NCBI RefSeq assembly: GCF_014349105.1
Contig: NZ_JACSJI010000026.1
Span: forward strand, 1-40,789
Length of the DNA stretch: 40,789 nucleotides
From: Caulobacter sp. 17J80-11
Lineage (GTDB): Bacteria > Pseudomonadota > Alphaproteobacteria > Caulobacterales > Caulobacteraceae
Direction of reading: 5' to 3'
The position numbers and the translations under genes are program-made. Of the stretch, positions 1 through 8,227 are shown in pieces (position 1 is the stretch's first letter; every line of letters starts with the position of its first letter). The notes under the pieces are model-generated. The model was given only the letters and a program-made list of their open reading frames with translations. It did not search any database and was not told the origin of the DNA.

Positions 1-331
1 CGCCCGGTGGCGGCGAGGAGGGCGGCTTTTATTCCGCCCCGTTTTCCGTGTCAAGCAGTTCTTTTTGAAGAAGAACCGATTTTTCCGGCCCGCCGTTTCG
101 AAGCGTGTCCGCCCCGGCGAGGAGCGGGTATCTATTGGAGGCCCCCGGGCGGGTCAACAGCCGAATCCGAGAAATTGAAAGATTCCTCCGTTCGCCTGTG
201 GACGGTTGCTGGAGGCCCCACAAAATCCCCTTGCCGGCCTTGGATTCCGGAACCTCGGCCGCCGGCGCGGGTTTAGCGCACCTAAGGACGCGCGCGGGGG
301 CGGGCGCGTCCGGCGCGACGCAGGGGGCCCG
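1..331. other. Non-coding leader ahead of the glycosyltransferase
   Basis: I see no convincing gene in these first 331 bases. Open frames exist on both strands, but their translations are rich in Arg, Pro and Gly and resemble frame shadows. Base composition is less GC-rich than the following genes, as expected of a promoter or leader. A short inverted repeat (GTTCTT at 58-63, AAGAAC at 71-76) is followed by a T-run near 80-85. It could be the weak terminator of a gene outside the window or an operator; it is too short to decide. Confidence 0.5.
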
Positions 332-1684
332 ATGCACCGCATGCTCAACGACGATCCGAGCGCCGGGGGCGGCGACCTGCGGCTCGCCGCGCCGCCGCAG
401 CGGCTGGGCCGGCTGGCCCTGATCACGCCCTGGGACGACCTGTGCGGGATCGCCGCCTACAGCCGCCACCTGCGTTCAGCCCTCGAGCCGTTCTTCGACA
501 TAGAGGTGCTCGAACTGGACGGCGACGTGCTGCGCTCCAGCCATCCGCGGCTGATGAAGCTGGGCGACGCGGCCATCGAGGCGCACGTGCGCCGGCTGAA
601 GGGCTTCGATTACGTCAATCTGCAGCTCGAGCACGGCACCCTCGGCGAACGCCCGCACGACATCCACCGCCGCTTCGTCGCCCTGGTCGACGCCTCGCCC
701 AACCTGACGGTGACCTTCCACACGGTGCTGTCGGCCCCGCCCTACCCGCTGGGCGCGATCCTGGGCGGGGTGAAGCGGCTCAATCCCTGGCGCGTGCTGC
801 AGCACCACCTGCATTTCAAGAAGCAGCAGATGCTGGCCGAGGGCGTCTACGCCGCGCTGCGGCGGGCGCAGCGGGACAAGCCGGTCAAGGCCGTGGTGCA
901 CACTCAGCGCGAATGGAAGCGCTTCTCCACCGCCGAAGGCCTGGCGGCGGTCCACCACCACCCCCTGGCCTTCCTAGGCCGCGACCGGATCGCCGCCCTG
1001 CAGGCCGAGGGCGGGCGCCACGCCTTCCCGGCCCTGGCCGAGCTGCCGCCGGACGCCGTGGTGATCGGCGTGTTCGGCTTCATCTCGGGCTACAAGAACT
1101 TCGACTTCGTGATCCAGGCCCTGCGCTACCTGCCGGCCAACGTCCATCTGGCGGTGTTCGGCGGCGTCAACCTGAAGGGCCTGAAGGAACGCGAGGCGCG
1201 GGCCCGGGACCTGGAGCCCCTGTTCGCCGCCGGCCGGTTCGACGAGGACTTCCCCGCAGCCGCTCCGGCGCGGCCCAGCCCGTCCGGCGAGCCGCAACTG
1301 CACCCGGCCAATCTGATGCGGCGCGTGCACTTCCTGGGCGCGATGAACGACGACGACTTCTTCCGCGGCATGGTCGCCTGCGACCTGGTCGCCTTCCCCT
1401 ATCAGGAGGTGGGCCAGACCTCGAGCGGGCCGATCAGCCAGGCGGTCGAGCTGGGCTGCCGGGTGCTGGCCGCCCGCACCCACGCCTTCACCGAGTTCGG
1501 GCGCTACCACCCCGAGCGGATCGAATTCTACGACGTCGGCAATCTGGTCGAATTCGTGGAGAAGGCCCGGCTGATGATGGCCCGGCCGAAGCCGGCCGGG
1601 ACGCCCGCCTATCATCTGGAAAGCGCGGTGCGGACCTATGTCGAGGCGATCACCAGCGTCGCCCCGGCCGGAGCGGAGGCATGA
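332..1684 (+). CDS. GT4-like glycosyltransferase (GT-B fold)
   Basis: Probable cytoplasmic glycosyltransferase adding a sugar during surface-polysaccharide assembly; donor and acceptor are unknown. The protein is about 450 residues. The N-terminal half starts with an ITPWDDLCGIAAYSRHL segment typical of the acceptor domain. The C-terminal half has a GT-B nucleotide-sugar core: FGFISGYKNFDFVI, then VHFLGAMNDDDFF, then LVAFPYQEVGQTSSGPISQA, where the usual E-x7-E region is replaced by a Gln/Ser-rich loop. ATG 332 was chosen because a G-rich Shine-Dalgarno-like stretch lies just before it and upstream residues look non-coding; ATG 341 is possible. The stop overlaps the manC start by four bases (ATGA), so the two genes are almost certainly co-translated, suggesting use of a GDP-mannose-derived sugar (inference). 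Confidence 0.85.
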   Translation: MHRMLNDDPSAGGGDLRLAAPPQRLGRLALITPWDDLCGIAAYSRHLRSALEPFFDIEVLELDGDVLRSSHPRLMKLGDAAIEAHVRRLKGFDYVNLQLEHGTLGERPHDIHRRFVALVDASPNLTVTFHTVLSAPPYPLGAILGGVKRLNPWRVLQHHLHFKKQQMLAEGVYAALRRAQRDKPVKAVVHTQREWKRFSTAEGLAAVHHHPLAFLGRDRIAALQAEGGRHAFPALAELPPDAVVIGVFGFISGYKNFDFVIQALRYLPANVHLAVFGGVNLKGLKEREARARDLEPLFAAGRFDEDFPAAAPARPSPSGEPQLHPANLMRRVHFLGAMNDDDFFRGMVACDLVAFPYQEVGQTSSGPISQAVELGCRVLAARTHAFTEFGRYHPERIEFYDVGNLVEFVEKARLMMARPKPAGTPAYHLESAVRTYVEAITSVAPAGAEA

Positions 1685-2802
1685 CCGGCGCGCGGCGGCG
1701 CGTGACGCCGGTCATCCTGTCCGGCGGGGCGGGCACGCGTCTGTGGCCGCTGTCCACCGAGGCCCGGCCCAAGCAGTTCCACGCCCTGACCGGGGCCCGC
1801 ACCATGATCCAGGACACCGCCCTGCGCATGCGCGGCTCCGAGCGCGCCGCGGTAGGCGCCCCGGTGGTGATCTGCAGCGGCCGGCACCGCGACCTGGTGC
1901 ACGCCCAGCTCGACGCCGCCGGCGTGACGCCCGCGACCGTCGTGCTCGAGCCGATCGGCCGCAACACCGCCGCGGCCGCGGCCGTCGCCGCCGCCCTGGT
2001 CGGCGCCGCCGATCCCGAGGCGCTGGTGCTGCTGGCCCCAGCCGACCACGTCGTGGCCGCCCCGGAAAGCTTCTGGCGCGCGGTCGAAGCCGGAGCCGAA
2101 GCCGCGGCCGAGCGGATCGTCACCTTCGGGATCCGGCCCTCGGCGCCGGAGACCGGCTACGGCTACATCCGCTTCGCCGACCCGCTGGCTGAGGGCGTGT
2201 TCGCGGTCGACCGCTTCTTCGAAAAGCCCGACCGGCCCACGGCCGAAGCCTATCTGGCCGCCGGCGACTATGTCTGGAACGCCGGCATCTTCCTGTTCTC
2301 GCCCGCCGTGCTGCTGGCCGAGCTGGCGCGCTGGCGGCCCGACGTGCTGGCCCAGGCGGCCGAAGCGCTGAACCGCGCGCGCCGGGACGGCGCGGACGTG
2401 TGGCTGGATCCCGAGGCCTTCGCCCTCTGCCCGGACGTGTCGCTCGACTACGCGGTCATGGAGAAGACCGGCCGGGCCGCGGTCGTGCCCTGCGAGGTCG
2501 GCTGGGCCGACGTCGGCAGCTGGGGCGAGCTGTGGCGTCACGGCGAGCGCGACGGCGAGGGCAACCGGGTGCGCGGTGAAGCCGTGCTGCTGGAGGCGAG
2601 CGACTGCCTGGTGTGGTCCGACGGCGTGCCGATCGCCGTGCTGGGCGCGGAGAACCTGGTGGTCGTCGCCACCGCCGACGGCGTGCTGGTCACGGCGCGC
2701 GACCGCAGCCAGGACGTCAAGCGCGGGCTGGAGCAGTTGCGCCGGCTGCGCGCGGCGGCGGCCGCGTCAGGCGGCCCCCCGCCAGAGCGCGCCCAGACCT
2801 GA
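1681..2802 (+). CDS. manC: Mannose-1-phosphate guanylyltransferase
   Basis: Makes GDP-mannose from mannose-1-phosphate and GTP in the cytoplasm, supplying mannose, fucose, rhamnose or perosamine-type sugars for polysaccharides. The N-terminus carries the sugar-nucleotide pyrophosphorylase signature (ILSGGAGTRLWPLS, residues 12-25, with Lys31 in RPKQF). Later come LAPADHVV, a GYGYIRF segment, FFEKPDRP and WNAGIFLF, all typical of GDP-mannose pyrophosphorylases. At 373 residues it lacks the C-terminal phosphomannose isomerase domain of the roughly 470-residue bifunctional enzymes, so mannose-6-phosphate must be made elsewhere. It overlaps the preceding glycosyltransferase by 4 bases. Its 3' end overlaps the degenerate minus-strand segment at 2767-3182. 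Confidence 0.93.
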   Translation: MTGARRRVTPVILSGGAGTRLWPLSTEARPKQFHALTGARTMIQDTALRMRGSERAAVGAPVVICSGRHRDLVHAQLDAAGVTPATVVLEPIGRNTAAAAAVAAALVGAADPEALVLLAPADHVVAAPESFWRAVEAGAEAAAERIVTFGIRPSAPETGYGYIRFADPLAEGVFAVDRFFEKPDRPTAEAYLAAGDYVWNAGIFLFSPAVLLAELARWRPDVLAQAAEALNRARRDGADVWLDPEAFALCPDVSLDYAVMEKTGRAAVVPCEVGWADVGSWGELWRHGERDGEGNRVRGEAVLLEASDCLVWSDGVPIAVLGAENLVVVATADGVLVTARDRSQDVKRGLEQLRRLRAAAAASGGPPPERAQT

Positions 2803-3182
2803 CACGCGCGCGCCGCCATGGACCCGGTGTCCGGGTTCGACCCGGACCGCCGCCCGCCACCAGCCGTCGCCGGCGGTGATGTGGGCGACGGTCGGACGGG
2901 CGTTCAGCCACACCGCGATCGGGCTCGCGCCGGCGGCGTGTCGCGCCCTCGCCGGCCGGCGCCTGCAGCGGCGCGGCCAGCAGGCGGCCGGTCCAGAACA
3001 GGCGTTCGAACACCCCGCCCGTGCGTTCGTTGATGGACCTGACCGTCGGCGTCGAACCGCAGGCCCTCGTCCGGACGGCCGCGGAAGTAGGCCCACTCGG
3101 CCACGTCGCGACGCGTGCGGGCGATGCGGGCCTCGGCCGTCTTCGGGACGTGCTGGAAGAGCACCCTGGGCAGCACCGCGCG
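2767..3182 (-). pseudogene. Degenerate coding remnant downstream of the methyltransferase
   Basis: Immediately after the TAG (3183-3185) of the methyltransferase, the same frame continues with protein-like sequence (LFQHVPKTAEARIARTRR, then EWAYFRGRPDEGLRF) to about 3036. The plausible reading then passes to a second frame (INERTGGVFERLFWTGRLLA) with one extra base near 3035-3037. It passes to a third frame (ASPIAVWLNARPTVAHITAG) with one extra base near 2941, ending at a stop at 2767. Read with one stop and two single-base shifts, it gives about 135 residues. Either it was a C-terminal extension of the methyltransferase or a separate gene that decayed, or the sequence has errors. In DNA this GC-rich, shadow frames can mimic coding sequence, so this is tentative. 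I do not recognise the family. Confidence 0.35.
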
Positions 3183-4262
3183 CTACCGCTTGCGGAACGC
3201 CATGCAGGCGGGCTGGCCGGCCTCGTCGTAGAAGGTGTGGATCGGGTCGCACACGGCCTCGAGGATCAGCCGCGCCGGCGTGGTGGTGGCCCAGTTGACG
3301 TCGTCGAACACGACGATGCCGCCCGGAACGACCTTGCGCACGTAGAGGATGACGTCCTCTGACGATCCGTAGGTCGAGTGGCCGCCGTCGATGTGCAGGA
3401 AGTCGATGCGGTCGAACATCTGGCTGGACCGCTGGGACGAGCTCTCGATCACCCGCACTTCCCGCATCAGCCGCTCGTCGACCAGGAAGCGCAGGAAGTT
3501 CTCCTTGATCGCGCCGTAGTCGATGTCCCGCCACCAGACGTCGTTCACCGCCGAGGTGTTGAACTCGACCGACACCTGCGGCGACCAGGATTCGATGCCG
3601 TAGATCTCGCCGGACCCGAGCTCGCGCAACGCGGCCGCGCAGGGGATCAGCGAGCGGCCGCCGAACACGCCGATCTCGACGCAGATCTCCGGGCGCTGCG
3701 AGAGCACCGCGCGGGCCAGGTATTCGGCCTTCTCGCGCGAGCACCAGCCCTGCAGCTGCGCCTCCGCCTTCTCGATCAGCTCGCTGACCCCGGACGGCAG
3801 CGGCATGTCGAGCGCCACCTCCTGCCGCAGCGGCGACAGCCGCACGATGTCGGCGGCGCAGCGGGCGATGCTGGCCAGGGTGTCCGACAGGGCCTGCGGA
3901 TCGAGGTTGCGTTCGTCGGCGGTGAGCAGGGCCATGGGGCTCAGGCCCGCGGCCTCCGCCAGCCGGCGGATGTGCGTGCGGATCTCCTGGGCCCGCTCGG
4001 CCCGCGCGGTCCCGGGGAAATGCTCGGTCAGCAGGCCCGAGACCAGGTCGGCGGCCGAGAACAGGCCCAGCGGGCCGTTCGGCGCCTCCGGGGTCAGGGC
4101 GACCGGCGCCAGCAGGGCCCAGGCGGGCGGCATCATCTGCTGCAGGGCTGAACCGCCGCCGCGCGAGTGCGCGTCCTGGATCTGCGCCAGCAGCCCGGCG
4201 ACCGCCGCCTGATCCCGCTCGGCCACAGCGATCATGCGGCCGTTTCTCGCCAATTCCGTCAT
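3183..4262 (-). CDS. Class I SAM-dependent methyltransferase (Methyltransf_24 type)
   Basis: Likely an O-methyltransferase acting on a sugar of the polysaccharide exported by the ABC transporter encoded just upstream (context inference). The protein is 359 residues. Residues 1 to about 190 form a helical N-terminal region of unknown role. The C-terminal half is a Rossmann SAM domain: VEIGVFGGRSLIP is the glycine-rich SAM motif I, IYGIESW follows, and IDFLHIDGGHSTYGSSEDV plus GGIVVFDDVNW are the acidic metal/SAM motifs of cephalosporin-hydroxylase and rhamnosyl-methyltransferase relatives. ATG 4262 has a strong GGAGG site 6 bases upstream. It is the last gene of the permease-ATPase-methyltransferase operon, 88 bases after the ATPase. 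An in-frame protein-like stretch continues past its stop (see 2767-3182). Confidence 0.82.
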   Translation of the reverse strand: MTELARNGRMIAVAERDQAAVAGLLAQIQDAHSRGGGSALQQMMPPAWALLAPVALTPEAPNGPLGLFSAADLVSGLLTEHFPGTARAERAQEIRTHIRRLAEAAGLSPMALLTADERNLDPQALSDTLASIARCAADIVRLSPLRQEVALDMPLPSGVSELIEKAEAQLQGWCSREKAEYLARAVLSQRPEICVEIGVFGGRSLIPCAAALRELGSGEIYGIESWSPQVSVEFNTSAVNDVWWRDIDYGAIKENFLRFLVDERLMREVRVIESSSQRSSQMFDRIDFLHIDGGHSTYGSSEDVILYVRKVVPGGIVVFDDVNWATTTPARLILEAVCDPIHTFYDEAGQPACMAFRKR

Positions 4263-4350
4263 CGAGCACCTCCCGCTCCGGGGAGCGCGCCGTACGGCGC
4301 CGGCTCTCGCCCGGCCGGGCTAGAACCGTCCCCGGCCAAGGTTGTTCCGG

Positions 4351-5082
4351 TCAGGCTATGGCCGCGATGCGCGGCGCCGCGGCGCTCGGCGCCGCTTCGA
4401 CCACGCTGTCGATCGAGCCTTCCTTCAGGTGGTAGATCCGGTCGCAGGTGCGCTCGAGCAGGGCGTAGTTGTGCGAGGCCAGGACCAGCGAGCCGCAGCG
4501 GGCGACGAACGCCTCCATGCGCGTCTGGGTCTTCTCCAGGAAGGCGGCGTCGATCACGCCCAGCCACTCGTCCATCAGCAGCACCTCGGCGTCCAGCGCG
4601 GTGACCACCGCGACCAGGACCTTCATCATCATGCCGGAGGACATCATCCGCAGCGGCAGTCCGAGATAAGCGTCGTTGAGCTCGGTCCAGGACCAGATCT
4701 CGCGGATGCGGTCGCGGCTAGGCTCGGCGTGGCCGATGCGCAGCAGGGTGCGAATGTTCTCGTAGGCGCTGGCCTCCAGGTTGGCCCCGGCGGTGGCCCC
4801 CAGCAGGGCGGCGGTGCGGCCGCGCACTTCGACGTGGCCGCGGGTCGGCGGATAGATGCCGGCCATGACGCGCAGCAGCGACGACTTGCCCGATCCGTTC
4901 GGCCCGTAAAGGCCGATCCGTTCGCCGGCGCCGACCTGCAGGGTGATGCCGCTCAGGGCGCGGATCGCCTTGTAGCCGCGGGCGGCGGCCCCGCCGAACA
5001 GGGCCTTGCGGAAAGAGCGGTCTTCGGCGTCGAGCAGCGGGTAATGCAGCTCCACGCCCTTCAGTTCGATCACATGGCTCAT
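4351..5082 (-). CDS. Polysaccharide ABC transporter ATP-binding protein (Wzt/KpsT type)
   Basis: Energises export of a lipid-linked or capsular polysaccharide across the inner membrane, paired with the ABC-2 permease encoded just upstream. The protein is 243 residues. Walker A is GPNGSGKSS (from residue 60), the signature loop is the SSGM form found in polysaccharide exporters (MMSSGMMMKV), Walker B is VLLMDEWLG, and the switch His is in LASHNYALL. The roughly 30-residue segment before the P-loop region (AEDRSFRKALFGG) is typical of Wzt/TagH ATPases. It ends without the C-terminal carbohydrate-binding domain of O-antigen Wzt proteins. Its start is one base from the permease stop, so the two are probably translationally coupled. 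Confidence 0.92.
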   Translation of the reverse strand: MSHVIELKGVELHYPLLDAEDRSFRKALFGGAAARGYKAIRALSGITLQVGAGERIGLYGPNGSGKSSLLRVMAGIYPPTRGHVEVRGRTAALLGATAGANLEASAYENIRTLLRIGHAEPSRDRIREIWSWTELNDAYLGLPLRMMSSGMMMKVLVAVVTALDAEVLLMDEWLGVIDAAFLEKTQTRMEAFVARCGSLVLASHNYALLERTCDRIYHLKEGSIDSVVEAAPSAAAPRIAAIA

Positions 5083-5083
5083 G

Positions 5084-5854
5084 TCAAATCCAGAAGGCGG
5101 CGTACTTGAGACGGGTGCGGGCGTAGAGCGCGCCCAGGCCGAGCAGGCCGGTGACCGCGGCGGAGACGCCCAGGGCGGTCCAGTCCATGACCCCCTTCAT
5201 CAGCGGATGACGCCACGCCTCGAGCAGGTGCAGCATGGGGTTCAGGCGCAGGAAGGCGGCGTTTTGAGACTTGGCGATGCTGAGGTCCCACAGCACCGGC
5301 GACACCACGAACAGCAGGAACAGGCCCGACTCGATGATGCGGATCAGGTCGCGCCAGCGGGCCGCGGCCGGGGCCACGATCATGGCCGTGAAGGCCGTGG
5401 CGAGCACGAACAGGATCAGGCCGGGGACGGCCATCAGCGCGCCGGCCACGCTGCCCTGGCCGAAGACGAGCATGGCGAGCACTCCGACCGGCGCGGTGTG
5501 GGCGAGGATGATCAGGTTGCGGATCACCGCCTGCCAGACGAACACCTCCGGCGGCACGCCGCGGTCCTTGATGTAGGCCGCGCCGCCGATCAGCGACCAC
5601 GCCCCCTCCGACACGGTGGAGACGAAGAAGGTCCACATCACGATGCCGACGGCGAAGAACGGCAGGAACTGGTTGATCGGCACGCCGAACAGGCGCGAGT
5701 AGACGAAGCCGACGCCGCCCACCATGGCCAGGACGTTGAGCGTGATCCACCAGGGGCCCAGCACCGCGCGGGTGTAGCGTAGGCGGATGTCGGACCAGGA
5801 CAGATGCGAGGCCAGCGCGAAGCGCCGGTTCTGCTCGGCCCAGGTGAAGGTCAT
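5084..5854 (-). CDS. ABC-2 type polysaccharide export permease (Wzm/KpsM type)
   Basis: Inner-membrane channel subunit for glycan export. The protein is 256 residues with about six hydrophobic segments (for example GPWWITLNVLAMVGGVGFVY, FFAVGIVMWTFFVSTV, VPGLILFVLATAFTAMIV and LFLLFVVSPVLWDL). An N-terminal amphipathic segment, LSWSDIRLRYTRAVLGPWW, is the hallmark of the ABC-2/Wzm family. The C-terminal NPMLHLLEAWRHPL matches the conserved NP motif of the family. The start at 5854 (MTFTWAEQ) is preferred over an in-frame ATG at 5923 because a GAGGGAG ribosome-binding site lies just upstream and the residues before it are Arg-rich. It is the first gene of an operon with the ATPase and methyltransferase, divergent from wecB. 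Confidence 0.92.
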   Translation of the reverse strand: MTFTWAEQNRRFALASHLSWSDIRLRYTRAVLGPWWITLNVLAMVGGVGFVYSRLFGVPINQFLPFFAVGIVMWTFFVSTVSEGAWSLIGGAAYIKDRGVPPEVFVWQAVIRNLIILAHTAPVGVLAMLVFGQGSVAGALMAVPGLILFVLATAFTAMIVAPAAARWRDLIRIIESGLFLLFVVSPVLWDLSIAKSQNAAFLRLNPMLHLLEAWRHPLMKGVMDWTALGVSAAVTGLLGLGALYARTRLKYAAFWI

Positions 5855-6043
5855 GTGGCGCTCCCTCGAACCGCCGCCCCGCGCGACGCCCAAGCGCCGC
5901 GGCTGGGCCCGGCGCCTCATCAAAAGGATTGGGCTGCTGCGCCGGTTCCAGCGCGACGTAGAATTCTCCCCGCACGCCTGACGGGAGCCACGCGCCGCCT
6001 TCGTCGTTCTAGGCCCGACGTTTCAACGGCTCGGAGCGCCCGG

Positions 6044-7150
6044 ATGAAGGTCGTCGTGGTCGTCGGCACTCGCCCGGAAGCCATCAAGATGGCACCGGTG
6101 ATCGAGGCGCTGCGGGAGGCGCCCGACGTGCAGGCGCGGCTGTGGTCGACCGGCCAGCATCGGCGGATGCTGGACCAGGTGCTGGAGCTGTTCGGGCTTA
6201 CGGTCGACCGCGACCTGGAGGTCATGCAACCCGACCAGACCCTGAACGGCCTGTTCGCGCGGGTAGTGGAACGGGTGGACGCGGCGCTGGCGGAAGAGCG
6301 GCCGGACTTTCTCTTGGTGCACGGCGACACCACCAGCGCCGCGGCGGCGGCGACCGCGGCCTTCCACCGGCGGGTCCCGATCGGGCACGTCGAGGCCGGC
6401 CTGCGCAGCGGGCGGCTGGACCAGCCGTGGCCGGAAGAGTTCAACCGCCGCCTGGTCGACGTGGTGGCCGAGCAGCTCTACGCGCCGACCGAACTGGCCC
6501 GCGACAACCTGCTGGCCGAGAACCTCGGGCCGCGCACCATCCTGGTCACCGGCAACACCGTGGTCGACGCCCTGCTGGCGACGATAGGACGTATCGAGGC
6601 CTCGCCCGAGACCCGCGCGCGGCTGAACGAACGGTTCGGCTTCCTGAATCCGGCGAGGAAGCTGGTGCTGGTCACCGGCCACCGGCGCGAGAGCTTCGGC
6701 GAGGGCTTCCGGAACATCTGCCGGGCGCTGGCCGTCATCGCCGACCGAGCGGACGTGGAGATCCTCTACCCGGTCCACCTCAACCCGAACGTCCAGGCCC
6801 CGGTCCGCGAAGCCCTGAGCGACCGGCCGAACGTGCATCTGGTCGAACCGGCCGACTACCAGGCCTTCGTCTATCTGATGGCGCGGGCCGACCTGATCCT
6901 GACCGACTCCGGCGGCGTGCAGGAGGAAGCGCCGTCGCTGGGCAAGCCGGTGCTGGTCATGCGCGAGGTGACCGAGCGGCCCGAGGCCGTCGAGGCGGGC
7001 GTGGCCAGGCTGGTCGGCTCGGATCCGGCGGCGATCGTCGCGGCGGTCGAGGCCGCGCTCGACGAAGGCCGGCGTCGCGCCGCGGCCAATCCGTACGGCG
7101 ACGGCCAGGCGGCGCGGCGGATCGTCGGGGCGGTGCTGAGCCGTCAGTAG
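6044..7150 (+). CDS. wecB: UDP-N-acetylglucosamine 2-epimerase (non-hydrolysing)
   Basis: Interconverts UDP-GlcNAc and UDP-ManNAc in the cytoplasm, giving a precursor for ManNAc or ManNAcA residues in surface polysaccharides. The protein is 368 residues, standard for the family. Seen motifs are GTRPEAIKMAP near the N-terminus, LVHGDTTSA, HVEAGLRSG, EEFNRRLVD, VTGHRRESFG and the C-terminal TDSGGVQEEAPSLGKPVL with REVTERPEAVEAG. ATG 6044 is the start because MKVVVVVGTRPE matches the family N-terminus; upstream residues in the frame are non-conserved. It is divergent from the ABC permease (about 190 bases between) and converges on galE with a 7-base overlap of the 3' ends. Confidence 0.95.
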   Translation: MKVVVVVGTRPEAIKMAPVIEALREAPDVQARLWSTGQHRRMLDQVLELFGLTVDRDLEVMQPDQTLNGLFARVVERVDAALAEERPDFLLVHGDTTSAAAAATAAFHRRVPIGHVEAGLRSGRLDQPWPEEFNRRLVDVVAEQLYAPTELARDNLLAENLGPRTILVTGNTVVDALLATIGRIEASPETRARLNERFGFLNPARKLVLVTGHRRESFGEGFRNICRALAVIADRADVEILYPVHLNPNVQAPVREALSDRPNVHLVEPADYQAFVYLMARADLILTDSGGVQEEAPSLGKPVLVMREVTERPEAVEAGVARLVGSDPAAIVAAVEAALDEGRRRAAANPYGDGQAARRIVGAVLSRQ

Positions 7151-8160
7151 GCCTCGGCCAGTTCCGCCGCCGGCGGGAAGGCCCGGGCCTCGTGCTCGGC
7201 GTGCCAGGCGAAGGCGGTGCGCACCACCGAATCCAGGTCGTGCTTGGGTTTCCAGCCCAGGCCGTCGCGGGCCTTGCGGTTCTCGGCCACCAGCACCGGC
7301 GCGTCGCCCTCGCGACGGCCTGCGGTCTCGACCGGGAAGGGCCGACCCGAGGCGCGCTCGACCGCGGCGACCAGCTCCTTCACCGTCGTGCCGGTCCCGG
7401 TGCCGAGGTTGAACACGTCGCTTTCGGCGCCGGCCAGCAGGCGCTGCAAGGCCGCGACGTGGGCGTCGGCCAGGTCCAGCACGTGGACGTAGTCGCGCAC
7501 GGCGGTCCCGTCGCGGGTGTCGTAGTCGGTCCCGAACAGCTTGAAGCCCTTGCGCCGGCCCAGCACGGTCTGGACCATCAGCGGGATGGCGTGGGTCTCC
7601 GGCTCGTGCCGCTCGCCGATGCGTCCTTCGGGATCGGCCCCCGCGGCGTTGAAGTAGCGCAAGGCCACCGAGCGGAAGCCGGAATAGCGGGCGTAGTCGG
7701 CCAGCGCATGCTCGACCATCAGCTTGGAACGGCCATAGGGATTGAGCGGCGCCTGCGGGTGGGTCTCGTCCATCGGCAGGCGCACCGGCTCGCCGTAGGT
7801 GGCGCAGGTCGAGGAGAACACCAGCTGGTCCACCCCGGCGCGGCGCGCCGCCTCGATCAGGGTCAGCGTGCCGCCGACATTGGTGTCGAAGAAGCGCCCC
7901 GGGGCCTTCACCGATTCCCCGACCTCGATCAGGGCGGCGAAGTGCAGGACCGCGACGGGCTTCCAGCGGGCGAAGGCTGCGTCCAGGCGGGCGCCGTCGC
8001 GGATGTCGCCGCGCTCCAGCGGGCCCCACTTCACGAAGGCCTCGTGGCCGTTGGACAGATTGTCGTAGACCACCGGGGTGAAGCCGGCCTCGGCCAGGCG
8101 CAGGCAGGTGTGCGACCCGACGTAACCGGCTCCGCCGGCCACCAGCACCGTCCTCGTCAT
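7144..8160 (-). CDS. galE: UDP-glucose 4-epimerase
   Basis: Interconverts UDP-glucose and UDP-galactose, with NAD bound tightly, supplying galactose for polysaccharide synthesis and the Leloir pathway. The protein is 338 residues, the usual size. It has the N-terminal NAD motif GGAGYVGSH (residues 9-17), an ALIEVGES segment, the catalytic SSTCATYG (Ser117 region) and Y-x3-K (Tyr142, Lys146, in PYGRSK), followed by RYFNAAGADPEGRIGE as in other GalE enzymes. The neighbouring wecB and O-antigen ligase genes suggest a role in surface glycan supply; 67 bases separate it from the upstream ligase gene on the same strand. Confidence 0.95.
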   Translation of the reverse strand: MTRTVLVAGGAGYVGSHTCLRLAEAGFTPVVYDNLSNGHEAFVKWGPLERGDIRDGARLDAAFARWKPVAVLHFAALIEVGESVKAPGRFFDTNVGGTLTLIEAARRAGVDQLVFSSTCATYGEPVRLPMDETHPQAPLNPYGRSKLMVEHALADYARYSGFRSVALRYFNAAGADPEGRIGERHEPETHAIPLMVQTVLGRRKGFKLFGTDYDTRDGTAVRDYVHVLDLADAHVAALQRLLAGAESDVFNLGTGTGTTVKELVAAVERASGRPFPVETAGRREGDAPVLVAENRKARDGLGWKPKHDLDSVVRTAFAWHAEHEARAFPPAAELAEAY

Positions 8161-8227
8161 GTCAGCCTCCGTCCCCGCTCGCTTGGTCGCATAACAGCGA
8201 CGCTTGCAGCAACTCCGAAGCGGCGGC

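Noticed and set aside
58-85. Terminator or RNA thermometer at the window start
   Set aside because: The stem is only 5-6 bp and AT-rich, and the gene it would serve is outside the window.
442-1680. Long plus-strand frame upstream of manC, in frame with it
   Set aside because: It overlaps the glycosyltransferase in another frame and is Arg/Pro/Gly-rich; the real manC starts at 1681 with the conserved pyrophosphorylase N-terminus.
2818-3033. tRNA-like GGGTTCGACCC sequence and short plus-strand ORF after manC
   Set aside because: No acceptor or anticodon stem can be built around it, and the ORF is a shadow of the degenerate minus-strand coding segment.
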